Source: Gaetbulibacter saemankumensis DSM 17032 (lineage in GTDB: Bacteria > Bacteroidota > Bacteroidia > Flavobacteriales > Flavobacteriaceae). Taken from it: a stretch of 64,000 nucleotides of DNA. The stretch spans positions 1 to 64,000 of the forward strand of contig NZ_AUDV01000006.1 in assembly GCF_000425645.1 (NCBI RefSeq), written 5' to 3'. Below the pieces are notes generated by a model. It saw nothing but the letters and a program-made list of their open reading frames with translations. It made no database searches and was not told where the DNA came from. A program made the translations under genes and the position numbers. Positions within the stretch are counted from its first letter, which is position 1. The number at the start of each line of letters is the position of its first letter. Below, one piece after another: positions 26,685 to 36,451 of this stretch.

Positions 26685-27700
26685 TGGAAAGTACCAGAAC
26701 GCTAAAAGATAAAATTTTCCTTGTACTTAAAGGATTAGGAATGGGTGCAGCTAATAAAGTTCCCGGGGTATCTGGCGGGGTCGTTGCCTTCGTTGCTGGT
26801 TTTTACGAAGAGTTTATATATTCACTAAGAAAAGTAAACAGTAAAGCTTTTAAACTCCTTATTAATGGCAGATATAAAAGTTTTTATAACTACATAAACG
26901 GTCGATTTTTAGGACTACTTTTCTTTGGAATGATAATTAGTTATTTTAGTGTTTCCAAACTATTAGACTATTTAATTGAGCATTACGAACTGTATGTCTG
27001 GAGTGTTTTCTTCGGAATGATTCTTGGCTCAATTTACTATATAAATAAAGATTTTAAGGACTGGAATTATAAAACATATATTTCTCTTATTCTAGGTATT
27101 TTATCTGGGCTTAGCATTAGCTTTCTTAGTCCTGCCACTCAAAATGACAACCTTTGGTTTGTGTTTTTCTGTGGCATAATTAGTGTTTCTGGTATGACTC
27201 TCCCAGGGTTTTCAGGCTCGTTCATTCTTATTCTACTTGGTAATTATGTATTATTACTGGTCGATTCGGTTAACGCTCTTTTTGATACTTTTTATGAAAT
27301 TATTGGAGGTGATTTTGGTTTTATTCAAAACACAGAACGTATAAGAATGCTTCAAGTGCTCGCCGTATTTACCCTAGGATCTGTTACGGGCTTAGTTACT
27401 TTTTCACATGCCTTAAGCTATATTCTAAAGCACTATAAAAGTATCACCTTATCTGCCATTATAGGATTTATTATAGGGTCATTGGGAGTCGTTTGGCCTT
27501 GGAAAGAAACTATTTTCAAAATGCAAAATGGTGAATTCATGCTTGATTCTACCGGCAAACCCATTATAGCAAATTACAAACGTTATATTCCCGAATTACA
27601 CCAAGAGACTTATATGGCCATAGGTTTTATACTGCTAGGTATCCTCATTGTTCTCGGACTCGAATATTACGGACAAAAAACAAGAAAAATTAATGAATAA
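26684..27700 (+). CDS. DUF368 membrane protein (polyprenyl-phosphate translocase family), copy 2
   Basis: 338 residues, about nine membrane segments. Motifs GAANKVPGVSGGVVAF and TLPGFSGSFILILLGNY match the first copy, which is clearly related but diverged (Ala-Asp replaced by Ala-Asn in the first motif). A longer extramembrane loop lies at about residues 190-215. Its 3' end overlaps the aroE start by eight bases. Confidence 0.92.
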   Translation: MESTRTLKDKIFLVLKGLGMGAANKVPGVSGGVVAFVAGFYEEFIYSLRKVNSKAFKLLINGRYKSFYNYINGRFLGLLFFGMIISYFSVSKLLDYLIEHYELYVWSVFFGMILGSIYYINKDFKDWNYKTYISLILGILSGLSISFLSPATQNDNLWFVFFCGIISVSGMTLPGFSGSFILILLGNYVLLLVDSVNALFDTFYEIIGGDFGFIQNTERIRMLQVLAVFTLGSVTGLVTFSHALSYILKHYKSITLSAIIGFIIGSLGVVWPWKETIFKMQNGEFMLDSTGKPIIANYKRYIPELHQETYMAIGFILLGILIVLGLEYYGQKTRKINE

Positions 27701-28430
27701 ACTAGGACTTTTAGGACGAAACATATCGTATTCTTTTTCAAGAAATTACTTCAAACAAAAATTTGAGGATGAAAACATTCAAGATACTACTTATGAAAAT
27801 TTTGATATTGAAAGTATTGATTTGTTGCCTTCCATTATAAAAAACACTCCTGAATTAAAAGGTCTTAATGTTACCATTCCATATAAAGAAGTGGTTATAC
27901 CTTATTTAGATAAATTAAATAAAAAAGCGAAAGCCATCGGAGCCGTAAACACCATTAAGGTTACTAAAAAAGGCAAATTAGTTGGTTATAATACCGATTG
28001 CTACGGTTTTAAAAAATCTTTAAAACCTTTCTTAAAACCACATCATAAAAAGGCACTTATTTTAGGTACTGGTGGCGCAAGTAAAGCTGTGGCATTTACC
28101 TTAGATAGTCTAGGTATTGAATATCAATATGTTTCAAGAAAAGCTTCACAAACGGTGTCGCTAACCTATGATAATCTTTCCGAAATAATCATTAAAAACC
28201 ATACCGTTATAATAAACTGCACCCCTGTGGGCACCTTCCCTAATATTGATGCTTGCCCTAATATTCCTTATAAATCACTCGGAGCAGAACACATCCTTTT
28301 CGATCTAATTTATAATCCTGAAGAAACTAAATTTCTGCGTTTAGGCAAAGCTCAAAAAGCTCAAACGATTAATGGTTACAAAATGCTCGTTTATCAAGCT
28401 GAAAAAGCATGGTCTATATGGAAAAAATAA
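27693..28430 (+). CDS. aroE: Shikimate dehydrogenase
   Basis: 245 residues. It reduces 3-dehydroshikimate to shikimate with NADPH in aromatic amino acid synthesis. Signatures: N-terminal LGLLGRNISYSFS substrate-binding residues, NVTIPYKE with the catalytic lysine, NTDCYGF, the LGTGGASKAV nucleotide-binding loop and C-terminal NGYKMLVYQAEKAW. The ATG at 27693 is chosen because MNKLGLLG is the family's start; the frame extends upstream to an unlikely TTG. It overlaps the second DUF368 gene by eight bases, so the three are one operon. Confidence 0.96.
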   Translation: MNKLGLLGRNISYSFSRNYFKQKFEDENIQDTTYENFDIESIDLLPSIIKNTPELKGLNVTIPYKEVVIPYLDKLNKKAKAIGAVNTIKVTKKGKLVGYNTDCYGFKKSLKPFLKPHHKKALILGTGGASKAVAFTLDSLGIEYQYVSRKASQTVSLTYDNLSEIIIKNHTVIINCTPVGTFPNIDACPNIPYKSLGAEHILFDLIYNPEETKFLRLGKAQKAQTINGYKMLVYQAEKAWSIWKK

Positions 28431-28481
28431 ATAGCACTAATTTCTTTTTATAACCTAGCAGCTTATACTTTATCAATTTAC

Positions 28482-28512
28482 TTTGTAAATACTTTTCTTG
28501 TTAGTATCTTTA
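28482..28512 (+). promoter_or_regulatory. Promoter of the DUF349 gene
   Basis: TTTG (28482-28485), 19 bases, TATCTTTA (28505-28512), one mismatch to the -7 consensus; 40 bases before the ATG. Confidence 0.6.
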
Positions 28513-28552
28513 AACTCAAACAACAAACGTTACGAACCTTAACATTTAAAAA

Positions 28553-30574
28553 ATGTCTGATATGAATGAACTAACAAACGCCGATGGGGAAGAAATTAAA
28601 AAAAACATTTCTGAATCTACAGGAGAAACGAATAGCCATACCCCCAATGATACTTCTGATGTTGATGCAACCAAAAATCATGAGGTCATTGCCTCTGAAA
28701 CTTCGGCAAATGATTCCGTTCAAAGTGTTATTTCAAATGAAAACGAAGCCCAGCAAGATAAAAAAGATTCAGACGAGCACGATGAGGTTTTAAATGAAAT
28801 TGATGAATCTAACGCCGAAGACGCGGAAGACGAAGGAAATAAAGAACGTCATACCATAGAAATGAAAGCCTATGACACTATGTCTTTAGAGGCTTTAGCA
28901 ATAGAATTAGAGCGTCTGATAAAAAATGAAAAAGTTCAGGCTATAAAAAAACATGTTGAGAACATTAACAACGAATTTAAAGATAAATTTCAATCCCTTT
29001 TAGACGAGAAAAAAGAAGATTTTCTTAATGATGGTGGAAATGAAATTGATTTTTACTACTCTTCACCAGTTCAAAAACGCTACAAGGAAGCCTATCAGGA
29101 GTATCGTAAAAAACGTAACGAATATTACCAAAACATAGAGAGAAACTTAAAACAGAACCTTGCAGATAAGCTTGAAATTATTGAGGAATTGAAAGGACTT
29201 ATCAATGTTGAAGAAAACATCAATACCACCTACAAACATTTTAAGGAATTACAAGAACGTTGGAGAAATACCGGCCCTATTCCAAGAGATAAATACAATA
29301 ACGCATGGAATAGTTATCATCACCATGTAGAGATGTTTTACGATTTTCTCCATTTAAACCGCGATTTAAGAGATTTAGATTTCAAATATAATTTAGAAAA
29401 GAAATTAAAAATTATTGCGCGCGCAGAAGAACTAGCTCAGGATGATAATATCATGCGTGCCTTTAGAGAACTTCAGGAGCTACACAAAATGTGGAAAGAA
29501 GAACTCGGTCCGGTTGACAAAGCTTACCGTGAAGAAATCTGGGACAAATTCAAGGCTGCAACTAAAATTATTAATGATAAGCGCCAGTTATATTTCCAAG
29601 AAATCGATAAGGTATATGAGAAAAACCTGGAACGCAAACTTGAGATTATAGCCAATATTGAAGCCATAACTGCATTAGATACTAATTCCCATAATGCCTG
29701 GCAAAAGCGCATTAAGGAAATAGAAGCTTTAAGAAACGATTTTTTCAATGCAGGAAAAGTACCTCTTAAAGATAACGAACCTACTTGGGCAAAATTCAAA
29801 GAATCGGTTAGAACCTTCAATAGAAAGAAAAATGCCTTTTACAAAGGTCTTAAAAAAGAACAATACACCAATCTTCAAAAAAAATTAGAATTAATTAAAA
29901 TTGCTGAAGACAATAAGGACAGTGACGATTTTGAAGCCACGACCCCTTTGATGAAGAAAATTCAGAGTGATTGGAAAAAAATAGGTCATGTACCTAGAAA
30001 AGATAGCGACAAAATATGGAAACGCTTTAAAGCCGCCTGTAATTTTTACTTTGACAAACTTCATGCTAAACGTAATGCAGCTAATAAAGAACATTTAGAG
30101 GCTTTCAATAAAAAAATAGCCTTATTAGATAAATTAAAAACTTTTAACGCCACCGGTAATAAAGAGGAAAATATTGAAGAAGTAAAAGAGTTTATTAACC
30201 AATGGAAAGAACTGGGCCGCGTACCAAACGATAAACGCTACATTGAAGGTAAATTTAATAAAGCTGTTGATGAAATCTTATCCAATTTAAAAATGGATAA
30301 AAATGAAGTGGAGATGATTAAGTTTGAAAATAAACTGGAACATATCGATACTTCAGAAGATAACAGAGATCTTGACCATGAGCGTTCTTTTATTCGTAAA
30401 AAAATTGACGAAGTTAAAAGTCAGATAAATCAATTAGAAAACAATCTGCAATTTTTCACCAATGTTGATGATGACAATCCGCTTGTTAAAGAAGTACACA
30501 ACAACATTAAGACCCATAAGGAATCTTTAAAGCTTTGGAAAAATAAGCTTAAAAAAATAAAAGAACTTTACTAA
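28553..30574 (+). CDS. DUF349 repeat coiled-coil protein
   Basis: 673 residues, highly charged, no signal peptide or membrane segment. Residues 1-100 are a low-complexity acidic region rich in Asp, Glu, Asn and Ser. Five or more DUF349 units follow, each with a W(K/R)xxGxVP-like core (ERWRNTGPIPRDKYNNAW, KMWKEELGPVDKAYREEIW, DWKKIGHVPRKDSDKIWKRF, QWKELGRVPNDKRYIEGKF). The C-terminus is a coiled coil. The function of DUF349 is not settled; the acidic head and basic repeats suggest a binding role. It has its own promoter and a terminator directly after. Confidence 0.9.
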   Translation: MSDMNELTNADGEEIKKNISESTGETNSHTPNDTSDVDATKNHEVIASETSANDSVQSVISNENEAQQDKKDSDEHDEVLNEIDESNAEDAEDEGNKERHTIEMKAYDTMSLEALAIELERLIKNEKVQAIKKHVENINNEFKDKFQSLLDEKKEDFLNDGGNEIDFYYSSPVQKRYKEAYQEYRKKRNEYYQNIERNLKQNLADKLEIIEELKGLINVEENINTTYKHFKELQERWRNTGPIPRDKYNNAWNSYHHHVEMFYDFLHLNRDLRDLDFKYNLEKKLKIIARAEELAQDDNIMRAFRELQELHKMWKEELGPVDKAYREEIWDKFKAATKIINDKRQLYFQEIDKVYEKNLERKLEIIANIEAITALDTNSHNAWQKRIKEIEALRNDFFNAGKVPLKDNEPTWAKFKESVRTFNRKKNAFYKGLKKEQYTNLQKKLELIKIAEDNKDSDDFEATTPLMKKIQSDWKKIGHVPRKDSDKIWKRFKAACNFYFDKLHAKRNAANKEHLEAFNKKIALLDKLKTFNATGNKEENIEEVKEFINQWKELGRVPNDKRYIEGKFNKAVDEILSNLKMDKNEVEMIKFENKLEHIDTSEDNRDLDHERSFIRKKIDEVKSQINQLENNLQFFTNVDDDNPLVKEVHNNIKTHKESLKLWKNKLKKIKELY

Positions 30575-30578
30575 TAAC

Positions 30579-30611
30579 AAAAAATGCGGTTGAAATCAAC
30601 CGCATTTTTTT
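30579..30611. terminator. Bidirectional terminator between the DUF349 gene and mqo
   Basis: Fifteen-base arms (core ATGCGGTTGA / TCAACCGCAT) around AA, with A- and T-tracts on both sides. Confidence 0.92.
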
Positions 30612-30629
30612 ATTTATCGCTTTAATGTT

Positions 30630-31979
30630 TTAAAAACATTTATTAACCACTTCTTTCATTACTGAATACGAGGTAGAAGCTCCTGGTGAAGCTCCTAATA
30701 ATGCGGCAATGGTTTTATCTTTCGATACAATAATTTCAGTACCAAATTCTAATTTACCAAATCCTTTTTTGTTTCGCTTTATAATTTGAACCCGTTGTCC
30801 TGCAATTTCAATTTTCCAATCATCGTCATTCGCTTCCGGATAAAACTCTCTTAGCAGTTCCATGCGATCTTTAAACTTTAAACTTACCTGTTTAATTAAG
30901 TACTTAACTAATGGTAAATTTTGATACCCCGCCCCTAAGAGACTTAATATATTGTCGAACTCCACAGATCGAGGTAAGTCGAACATAGAGCCATGTTTTA
31001 AAAACTTGGTTGTAAATCCTGCAAATGGACCAAACAACAACTCTTTACGTCCATTAATCATTCGCGTATCCATATGAGGTACTGACATTGGTGGCGATCC
31101 TTTTTTAGCTTTACCATACACTTTGGCTTGATGTTTTTCAATTACTTCAGGGTTAGTACAACGTAACCACAATCCGCTAATTGGAAAACCTCCATAGCCT
31201 TTAGCTTCATCAATGTTAGACTTTTCTAACAAAGGTAAAGCACCTCCTCCTGTACCAATAAACACATAATTCGTTACAATTTTCCATTGTTTACCAACTT
31301 GATTCCCCTTAACTGATAACAACCAACGTTTATTATCGGTTTGCTGTAAGTTATAAACACTACTATGCTTAATTAACTGTACATTTTCCTGACTTTCTAA
31401 AAATCTAAAAAGCTGTTCAGTAATTTCGCCAAAATTAACATCATAACCATTATGATAATAGGTTGCTGCAATAGTTTGCTTTTTGCTACGCCCCTCCATC
31501 ATTAAAGGAATCCATTTTTTTATTTCATCGAAATCTTTAGAAAATACCATATCCTTAAAATGAGGTATTTCTTTTAGTGCGTTCCAGCGTTTTTCTAAAA
31601 ATTCAACATTACGTTTTCCCTCAACAAAGCTAACATGAGGAACCTCATTGATACACTTAGATAAATTCTTAATATAGCCCTTTTCAGCACAATCCTTCCA
31701 AAACGCGAAAGTTTCATTAAATTGATTAGCGATATCAAGAGCTTTAGTTGTATCGATAGCACCCCGTTTTTCTGGTGTGTAATTTAATTCACAATTACCA
31801 GCATGCCCAGTTCCTGCATTATTCCAGGCTTCAGAACTCTCTTCAGCTACCTTAGGTAACTTCTCAATAATTGTAATTTTCTTCTTAGGAAATTTTTCTA
31901 AAAGTAGAATTGCCAGTGTGGCACTCATAATTCCTCCTCCAACTAATACGAATTCAGAATGTTTAATTGTTTTTGCCAT
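30630..31979 (-). CDS. mqo: Malate:quinone oxidoreductase
   Basis: 449 residues. FAD-dependent, membrane-associated enzyme oxidising malate to oxaloacetate with electrons to menaquinone. Signatures: VLVGGGIMSATLA (FAD-binding), NNAGTGHAGNCELNYTP, and C-terminal LLGASPGASTSYSVM. The protein ends at VVNKCF, about 40-100 residues before longer Mqo proteins such as that of E. coli; from memory, Helicobacter-type enzymes are similarly short, so I read it as a short class, not a truncation. No related frame continues after the stop. A TATCTTTA box lies at 32013-32020. Confidence 0.95.
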   Translation of the reverse strand: MAKTIKHSEFVLVGGGIMSATLAILLLEKFPKKKITIIEKLPKVAEESSEAWNNAGTGHAGNCELNYTPEKRGAIDTTKALDIANQFNETFAFWKDCAEKGYIKNLSKCINEVPHVSFVEGKRNVEFLEKRWNALKEIPHFKDMVFSKDFDEIKKWIPLMMEGRSKKQTIAATYYHNGYDVNFGEITEQLFRFLESQENVQLIKHSSVYNLQQTDNKRWLLSVKGNQVGKQWKIVTNYVFIGTGGGALPLLEKSNIDEAKGYGGFPISGLWLRCTNPEVIEKHQAKVYGKAKKGSPPMSVPHMDTRMINGRKELLFGPFAGFTTKFLKHGSMFDLPRSVEFDNILSLLGAGYQNLPLVKYLIKQVSLKFKDRMELLREFYPEANDDDWKIEIAGQRVQIIKRNKKGFGKLEFGTEIIVSKDKTIAALLGASPGASTSYSVMKEVVNKCF

Positions 31980-32146
31980 TTTTTGAAACCTTGTTTCATT
32001 TAAAATTGCGTGTAAAGATAAATCTTTATTAAAAATTTAAAATTCTTAAAGCATAATATTTTTAATTTTTAGAATAAAATCAATAAACAGGCTTATAATA
32101 AAAAATATTCAAATAAAGATTTACTAACAATGAATTATGTGAAAAT

Positions 32147-32159
32147 TGCTTATTAAGCA
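32147..32159 (-). terminator. Weak terminator after the C-type lectin gene
   Basis: TGCTTA and TAAGCA arms around one base, followed on the minus strand by AATTTTC, 22 bases after the stop of the 1098-aa gene. The stem is short, so this is tentative. Confidence 0.3.
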
Positions 32160-32181
32160 CTGTTGGCGCTTTAAAATAGAT

Positions 32182-35100
32182 CTATCTTACGAGACTAAAA
32201 TGCCCCTTATGCGTAGTAATTTTCCCTGAAACTTCAACCAATTCTATAAAAAACCAATAATCTGAATTAGGTAAATAATCGCCATTAAATGTACCGTCCC
32301 AAATACCATTCTTGGCTCCAATTTGCTTTATTAATTTACCGTATCGATCATATATACTTACTTTTGACGCATTTGTGTACTTCTCACCTAACCCCTGAAC
32401 CATCCAATAATCATTAAATCCATCGGCGTTGGGCGTAAAATATTTAGGGAAACCAAGTATAAAAACATTAATGGAAGTAATACCACAACCATTCTTATCT
32501 CTTATAAAAATAATATGTTCACCAGCACCAACTTCATTAAAAAAAGGCTGATTCTGATATGGCCCAGATTCATCATCTAATGAAAACTCATAATCACCAA
32601 TACCAAGATTATTATTCGAATTATTAATTTCGATACTGTTATTGTTAGAGAGTTCTACTACCGTAATATCTTCGGAATTGACTTTTGCTATAGCCGATTC
32701 CACTACCGAGAAAGAGACCGGAAACGATTCACAATTTTCGTTAGATGTAGCAATTACAGTATATAAACCACCTGACAAAACCTCTGCATACGGCAAAACA
32801 CTTACCACATCTCCCTGAATATTAGTCCACTTATAAGTATAAGTTCCTTTAGGATTAAATGTTGTTAATATAATAGGGTTATTATCTAGGCAATAAATAG
32901 CCGAATTATCAACCTCAAATTCAGGTCTTGGATGAACTGTTAAAACCAAATGAGGTCCTATACCATAACATTCACCATTGTCATTACTTTCAACGCGCAC
33001 ATATAAGATCTGGGTATATGGATCCTTATTAGAATACACATCTGTAGAGACAATTTCATTCAATTCAAGTTGAGCATCCATCAGAGTTTCAAAATAATGT
33101 ACACTTAAATTTTGACCTGCAGGAAATTGATTTATAAATGATGCTGTTTTCTGATTTAAATCGAAGACTGAAAAACCATCATTTGTTATGTCATCATCAC
33201 AGGTTTGTAATTCCTCAAAATAAGATTGCGGAAAAGAGGTTGTTGAAACTTGCAAATTTACAACCGAGATTCGAAAACACCCAGATTCATTTTCAACACG
33301 TGCATATACCTTTGAGGCCGTTTTATTATTAAATATATTACTTAATGCCAATATAGCCGATTCGGCATCAGCATGGGATATATGATAACTAATGGTTAAA
33401 TTTTCTGTACTATTAAATGTCATAAGTTCATCAGCTTCATTCAAACTAAAATCGGTAAACCCATCCGGCAGCCCATCTTCATCACAATTTTTTAAAATTA
33501 CGATAGGTCGAGTAATAGGCAAAGCATTTACCTTAAGTTCAAAAGACGTATCCGTAAAACATAAACTGTTTTGAATATTCTCAATTCGAACATACAGTAT
33601 TTGACCATTCTGAATAGTATTTACAAAAGATGTCGGCAGCGTATTAATAGGATTTAAATAGGATGAATCTGTATAATATTGAAATTTAAAATCGGATGCT
33701 AATTTACCATTTAACAAATCTGATTCTAATAGCGTTAAATCGAATTCCGTATAACCATTTGTATCATCTCCATCCAATAAGCTATCGCAGGCTTCAAGCA
33801 GTAAGTTATTATTGGCTGATGATAGAACTACAGTTTCGCTTATATGCACAGTAACTAGAGTTCTTTCAAAACTTTCACAACCATTTATAGTCTGTGATGC
33901 ATAATATGTAGTGTTATCAACTAAAAGTTCATCTGACCCCAAAGGAATAACTTCCGTACTGCTCGCATACCATTTAATTGAACTTCCAGAAATATTAATA
34001 TTTGAAATAGTTGCTGCTTCTATATCACAAAAAGACTGGACAGCTATAGCTATAGGCTTAGGCGTCTGCTGAACGGTTACCGTTAAAGGTGTTCTTGCCG
34101 ATGAAACACAACCATTAAAAACTGCCTCCGCATAATAAGTTGTTGTTGCATTAAGAACTGGAGTTTCAAAAGTTGATCCTGATCCCACAGATGTACCACC
34201 TGTAGAAGTTTCATACCAAAATACTTGTCCCTGTGAGGCCCGAGCAATTAAGGTTCCAGTTCCAGAATCACAAATCAAATCTTCGGTTATAGCATCAATG
34301 GTAGGTATGGGTTTTACAGTAGCCGTAACCGCCACACGAGAACCTTCAAAACATCCATTTATTGAAGCTAATGCATAATAAGTCGTGGTTTGAGTTAATA
34401 TTGGTGTTGTAAAATTTTCACCATTATATAAAGCCGACCCTCCTGTAGCAGCATCAAACCAAATAACCTCTCCTGTTAATGGTATAGCTTCTAAATCAAC
34501 CGTTCCACTACCACAAATTATATTTCCATTGGAAGACACTATTTTAGTCGTATAAATACTTGTACTTGCGGCTATATTAATCTCGGGGTCATCCAGCATA
34601 CCTCCATACTCGACCACATATCCCTTGGGGTGATAAGGCCCAGAAGGATCACCATTATTGCGAAGATCATTCCATGCTCCGGGAATTCCTATTGATGGGT
34701 CTGTAATATGCAAGTAATCTTCACCTCCATTAACATTATTAGGTTCATTATAATTCCAATTGGCATAAGTTGGTGTTGAACCATTAACTGATCCATTCCA
34801 AAAAACCTCGCCAGCCTCAGGTCCTGTTACCCATTTCCAAACACCTTCCGTCTCTACATCGGTACCTCCTAACCAACCAGCACCTGAGGCTTGTTCTCCA
34901 ACAAGTTGAGCTTCTTCAGGATATATAATTGTAGCCAAATATCCTTGTAAACCAAAATAAGTTTTTAACTCAGCCGCATCTTTGGCTTCAGACCAGCTTA
35001 TACCATATTCAGCTACATACTCATAATAATGCCCTGTTTTAGGCAAATAATTAGCATCGCCAATGGTAATGGAAAATGATTTATCGGTAGGATTATTGCT

Positions 35101-35478
35101 GGAACTTTTAAAAACAACATCCTTGATAGCAGCAATAAATTCGGTATAAGCTACCTGGTCTCCATTCACTCCCTGTAATGTAAGTTTTCCTTCTTGAATA
35201 TCCCATATAGTTGATATTAAGGGATGTGTCCCTAATAAGGTCAAGCTATCTTCATTAGGAACATATCCCGTTGATATTTGAATATAAAACGCTGCAATTT
35301 CAGAATCGTCTGGATCAAAAACTGTAAAATCTTCAACTATATGAATCTGACTTTTTGGGCAATATGCCTGATTCCCAATAGCCGTTAAGGTTGGCGCTAT
35401 ATTTTGAGCACAAATAAATGTTAACCAAAAAAACATGAAAAGGATAAAAACTAAAATCCTTCTATTTAAATAATACAT
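32182..35478 (-). CDS. Secreted C-type lectin / Ig-like repeat protein with T9SS type B domain
   Basis: 1098 residues. A signal peptide ends near FICAQ (about residue 25). A C-type lectin-like domain lies at about 145-295 (ISWSEAKDAAE, GYLATI, GWLGGTD, WNDLRN). Ig-like repeats at about 315-545 recur with WFDAATGG / WYETSTGG / WYASSTEV and TTYYA units. Repeats with COxxDxLxDG- and FSVFDLN-like sequences at about 550-900 follow, and a CHU_C/type B sorting domain closes the protein (FPKYFTPNADGFND, YDRYGKLIKQI, WDGTFNG, YWFFIEL). Family knowledge: type B cargo is exported by T9SS and bound to PorP/SprF-type surface proteins. No PorP/SprF gene follows here. Target unknown. Confidence 0.9.
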   Translation of the reverse strand: MYYLNRRILVFILFMFFWLTFICAQNIAPTLTAIGNQAYCPKSQIHIVEDFTVFDPDDSEIAAFYIQISTGYVPNEDSLTLLGTHPLISTIWDIQEGKLTLQGVNGDQVAYTEFIAAIKDVVFKSSSNNPTDKSFSITIGDANYLPKTGHYYEYVAEYGISWSEAKDAAELKTYFGLQGYLATIIYPEEAQLVGEQASGAGWLGGTDVETEGVWKWVTGPEAGEVFWNGSVNGSTPTYANWNYNEPNNVNGGEDYLHITDPSIGIPGAWNDLRNNGDPSGPYHPKGYVVEYGGMLDDPEINIAASTSIYTTKIVSSNGNIICGSGTVDLEAIPLTGEVIWFDAATGGSALYNGENFTTPILTQTTTYYALASINGCFEGSRVAVTATVKPIPTIDAITEDLICDSGTGTLIARASQGQVFWYETSTGGTSVGSGSTFETPVLNATTTYYAEAVFNGCVSSARTPLTVTVQQTPKPIAIAVQSFCDIEAATISNINISGSSIKWYASSTEVIPLGSDELLVDNTTYYASQTINGCESFERTLVTVHISETVVLSSANNNLLLEACDSLLDGDDTNGYTEFDLTLLESDLLNGKLASDFKFQYYTDSSYLNPINTLPTSFVNTIQNGQILYVRIENIQNSLCFTDTSFELKVNALPITRPIVILKNCDEDGLPDGFTDFSLNEADELMTFNSTENLTISYHISHADAESAILALSNIFNNKTASKVYARVENESGCFRISVVNLQVSTTSFPQSYFEELQTCDDDITNDGFSVFDLNQKTASFINQFPAGQNLSVHYFETLMDAQLELNEIVSTDVYSNKDPYTQILYVRVESNDNGECYGIGPHLVLTVHPRPEFEVDNSAIYCLDNNPIILTTFNPKGTYTYKWTNIQGDVVSVLPYAEVLSGGLYTVIATSNENCESFPVSFSVVESAIAKVNSEDITVVELSNNNSIEINNSNNNLGIGDYEFSLDDESGPYQNQPFFNEVGAGEHIIFIRDKNGCGITSINVFILGFPKYFTPNADGFNDYWMVQGLGEKYTNASKVSIYDRYGKLIKQIGAKNGIWDGTFNGDYLPNSDYWFFIELVEVSGKITTHKGHFSLVR

Positions 35479-35568
35479 ATTGTGCTCTAATTTTTAATAA
35501 AAGAACACAATATAAATCAATTAATTGACACTTTTTCGATACGTCTATTAAAGACTTCGATTAAAAAG

Positions 35569-36342
35569 CTATAATTTCTTTGCCTCTTCCCAAAACACAT
35601 CCATTTCTGCCAATGTCATTTCCTTTAAAGGTCGATTCATAGCTCGCGCTTTTGACTCAAGATATTTAAAACGCTGTGAAAATTTTTTATTGGTACGCTC
35701 TAAAGCATTCTCCGGATTTACATCTAAAAATCGAGCGTAATTAACCATTGAAAATAATACGTCACCATATTCGCTTTCAATAGCATCTTTATCTCCTTTG
35801 GCTATTTCGGCTTTAAGTTCTGTTAACTCTTCTTCTACTTTTTCCCAAACCTGATATGGTTCTTCCCAATCAAAACCAACACCTGCTACCTTTTCCTGAA
35901 TTCTATTGGCTTTTACTAAAGCAGGCAAACTGTTAGGCACACCTTCCAATACGCTCTTTTTACCTTCTTTTAGCTTTAAATTCTCCCAATTTCTTTTAAC
36001 ATCCTCTTCATTCTCAACCTTCACATCACCGTAAATATGAGGATGTCTACTAATTAGTTTATCACATATACCATTGCACACGTCCGCTATATCGAAATCG
36101 TCCGTTTCACTCCCTATTTTTGAATAAAAAACTATATGCAGTAATACATCGCCTAACTCCTTCTTAACCTCCTCCAAATCTTTATCTAAAATAGCATCAC
36201 CTAACTCATACGTTTCTTCAATAGTTAAATGACGTAAAGTTTCCATTGTTTGTTTTTTATCCCAAGGACACTGTGCTCTTAACTCATCCATAATGGTTAA
36301 TAATCTATCAAATGCTTTTAATTGCTCTGCTCTTGTATTCAT
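35569..36342 (-). CDS. mazG: Nucleoside triphosphate pyrophosphohydrolase MazG
   Basis: 257 residues with two MazG domains. The N-terminal one has LTIEETYELGDAI and VKKELGDVLLHIVFYSKI; the second has EEELTELKAEI and ESEYGDVLFSMVNYARF, both with the acidic Mg-binding residues. It hydrolyses NTPs and dNTPs to monophosphates; in E. coli it also lowers ppGpp-related damage. Normal length. It lies after the aconitase gene, separated by a terminator. Confidence 0.95.
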   Translation of the reverse strand: MNTRAEQLKAFDRLLTIMDELRAQCPWDKKQTMETLRHLTIEETYELGDAILDKDLEEVKKELGDVLLHIVFYSKIGSETDDFDIADVCNGICDKLISRHPHIYGDVKVENEEDVKRNWENLKLKEGKKSVLEGVPNSLPALVKANRIQEKVAGVGFDWEEPYQVWEKVEEELTELKAEIAKGDKDAIESEYGDVLFSMVNYARFLDVNPENALERTNKKFSQRFKYLESKARAMNRPLKEMTLAEMDVFWEEAKKL

Positions 36343-36399
36343 AAAAGATTGTTTTGGATAAAAATACTATTCTGTTACGTTTAAAAATAAATATCAAAC

Positions 36400-36429
36400 A
36401 AAAAATCCAGCACTTTTGCTGGATTTTTA
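36400..36429 (-). terminator. Terminator of the 755-aa aconitase gene
   Basis: AAAAATCCAGCA and TGCTGGATTTTT arms around four bases; 22 bases after the stop. Confidence 0.9.
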
Positions 36430-36451
36430 TATCTCTATAATTTTAAAAAAA

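Noticed and set aside
29442-29820. Further ORFs within the DUF349 gene on both strands
   Set aside because: Internal to a clear repeat protein in the main frame; composition is that of out-of-frame coding DNA.
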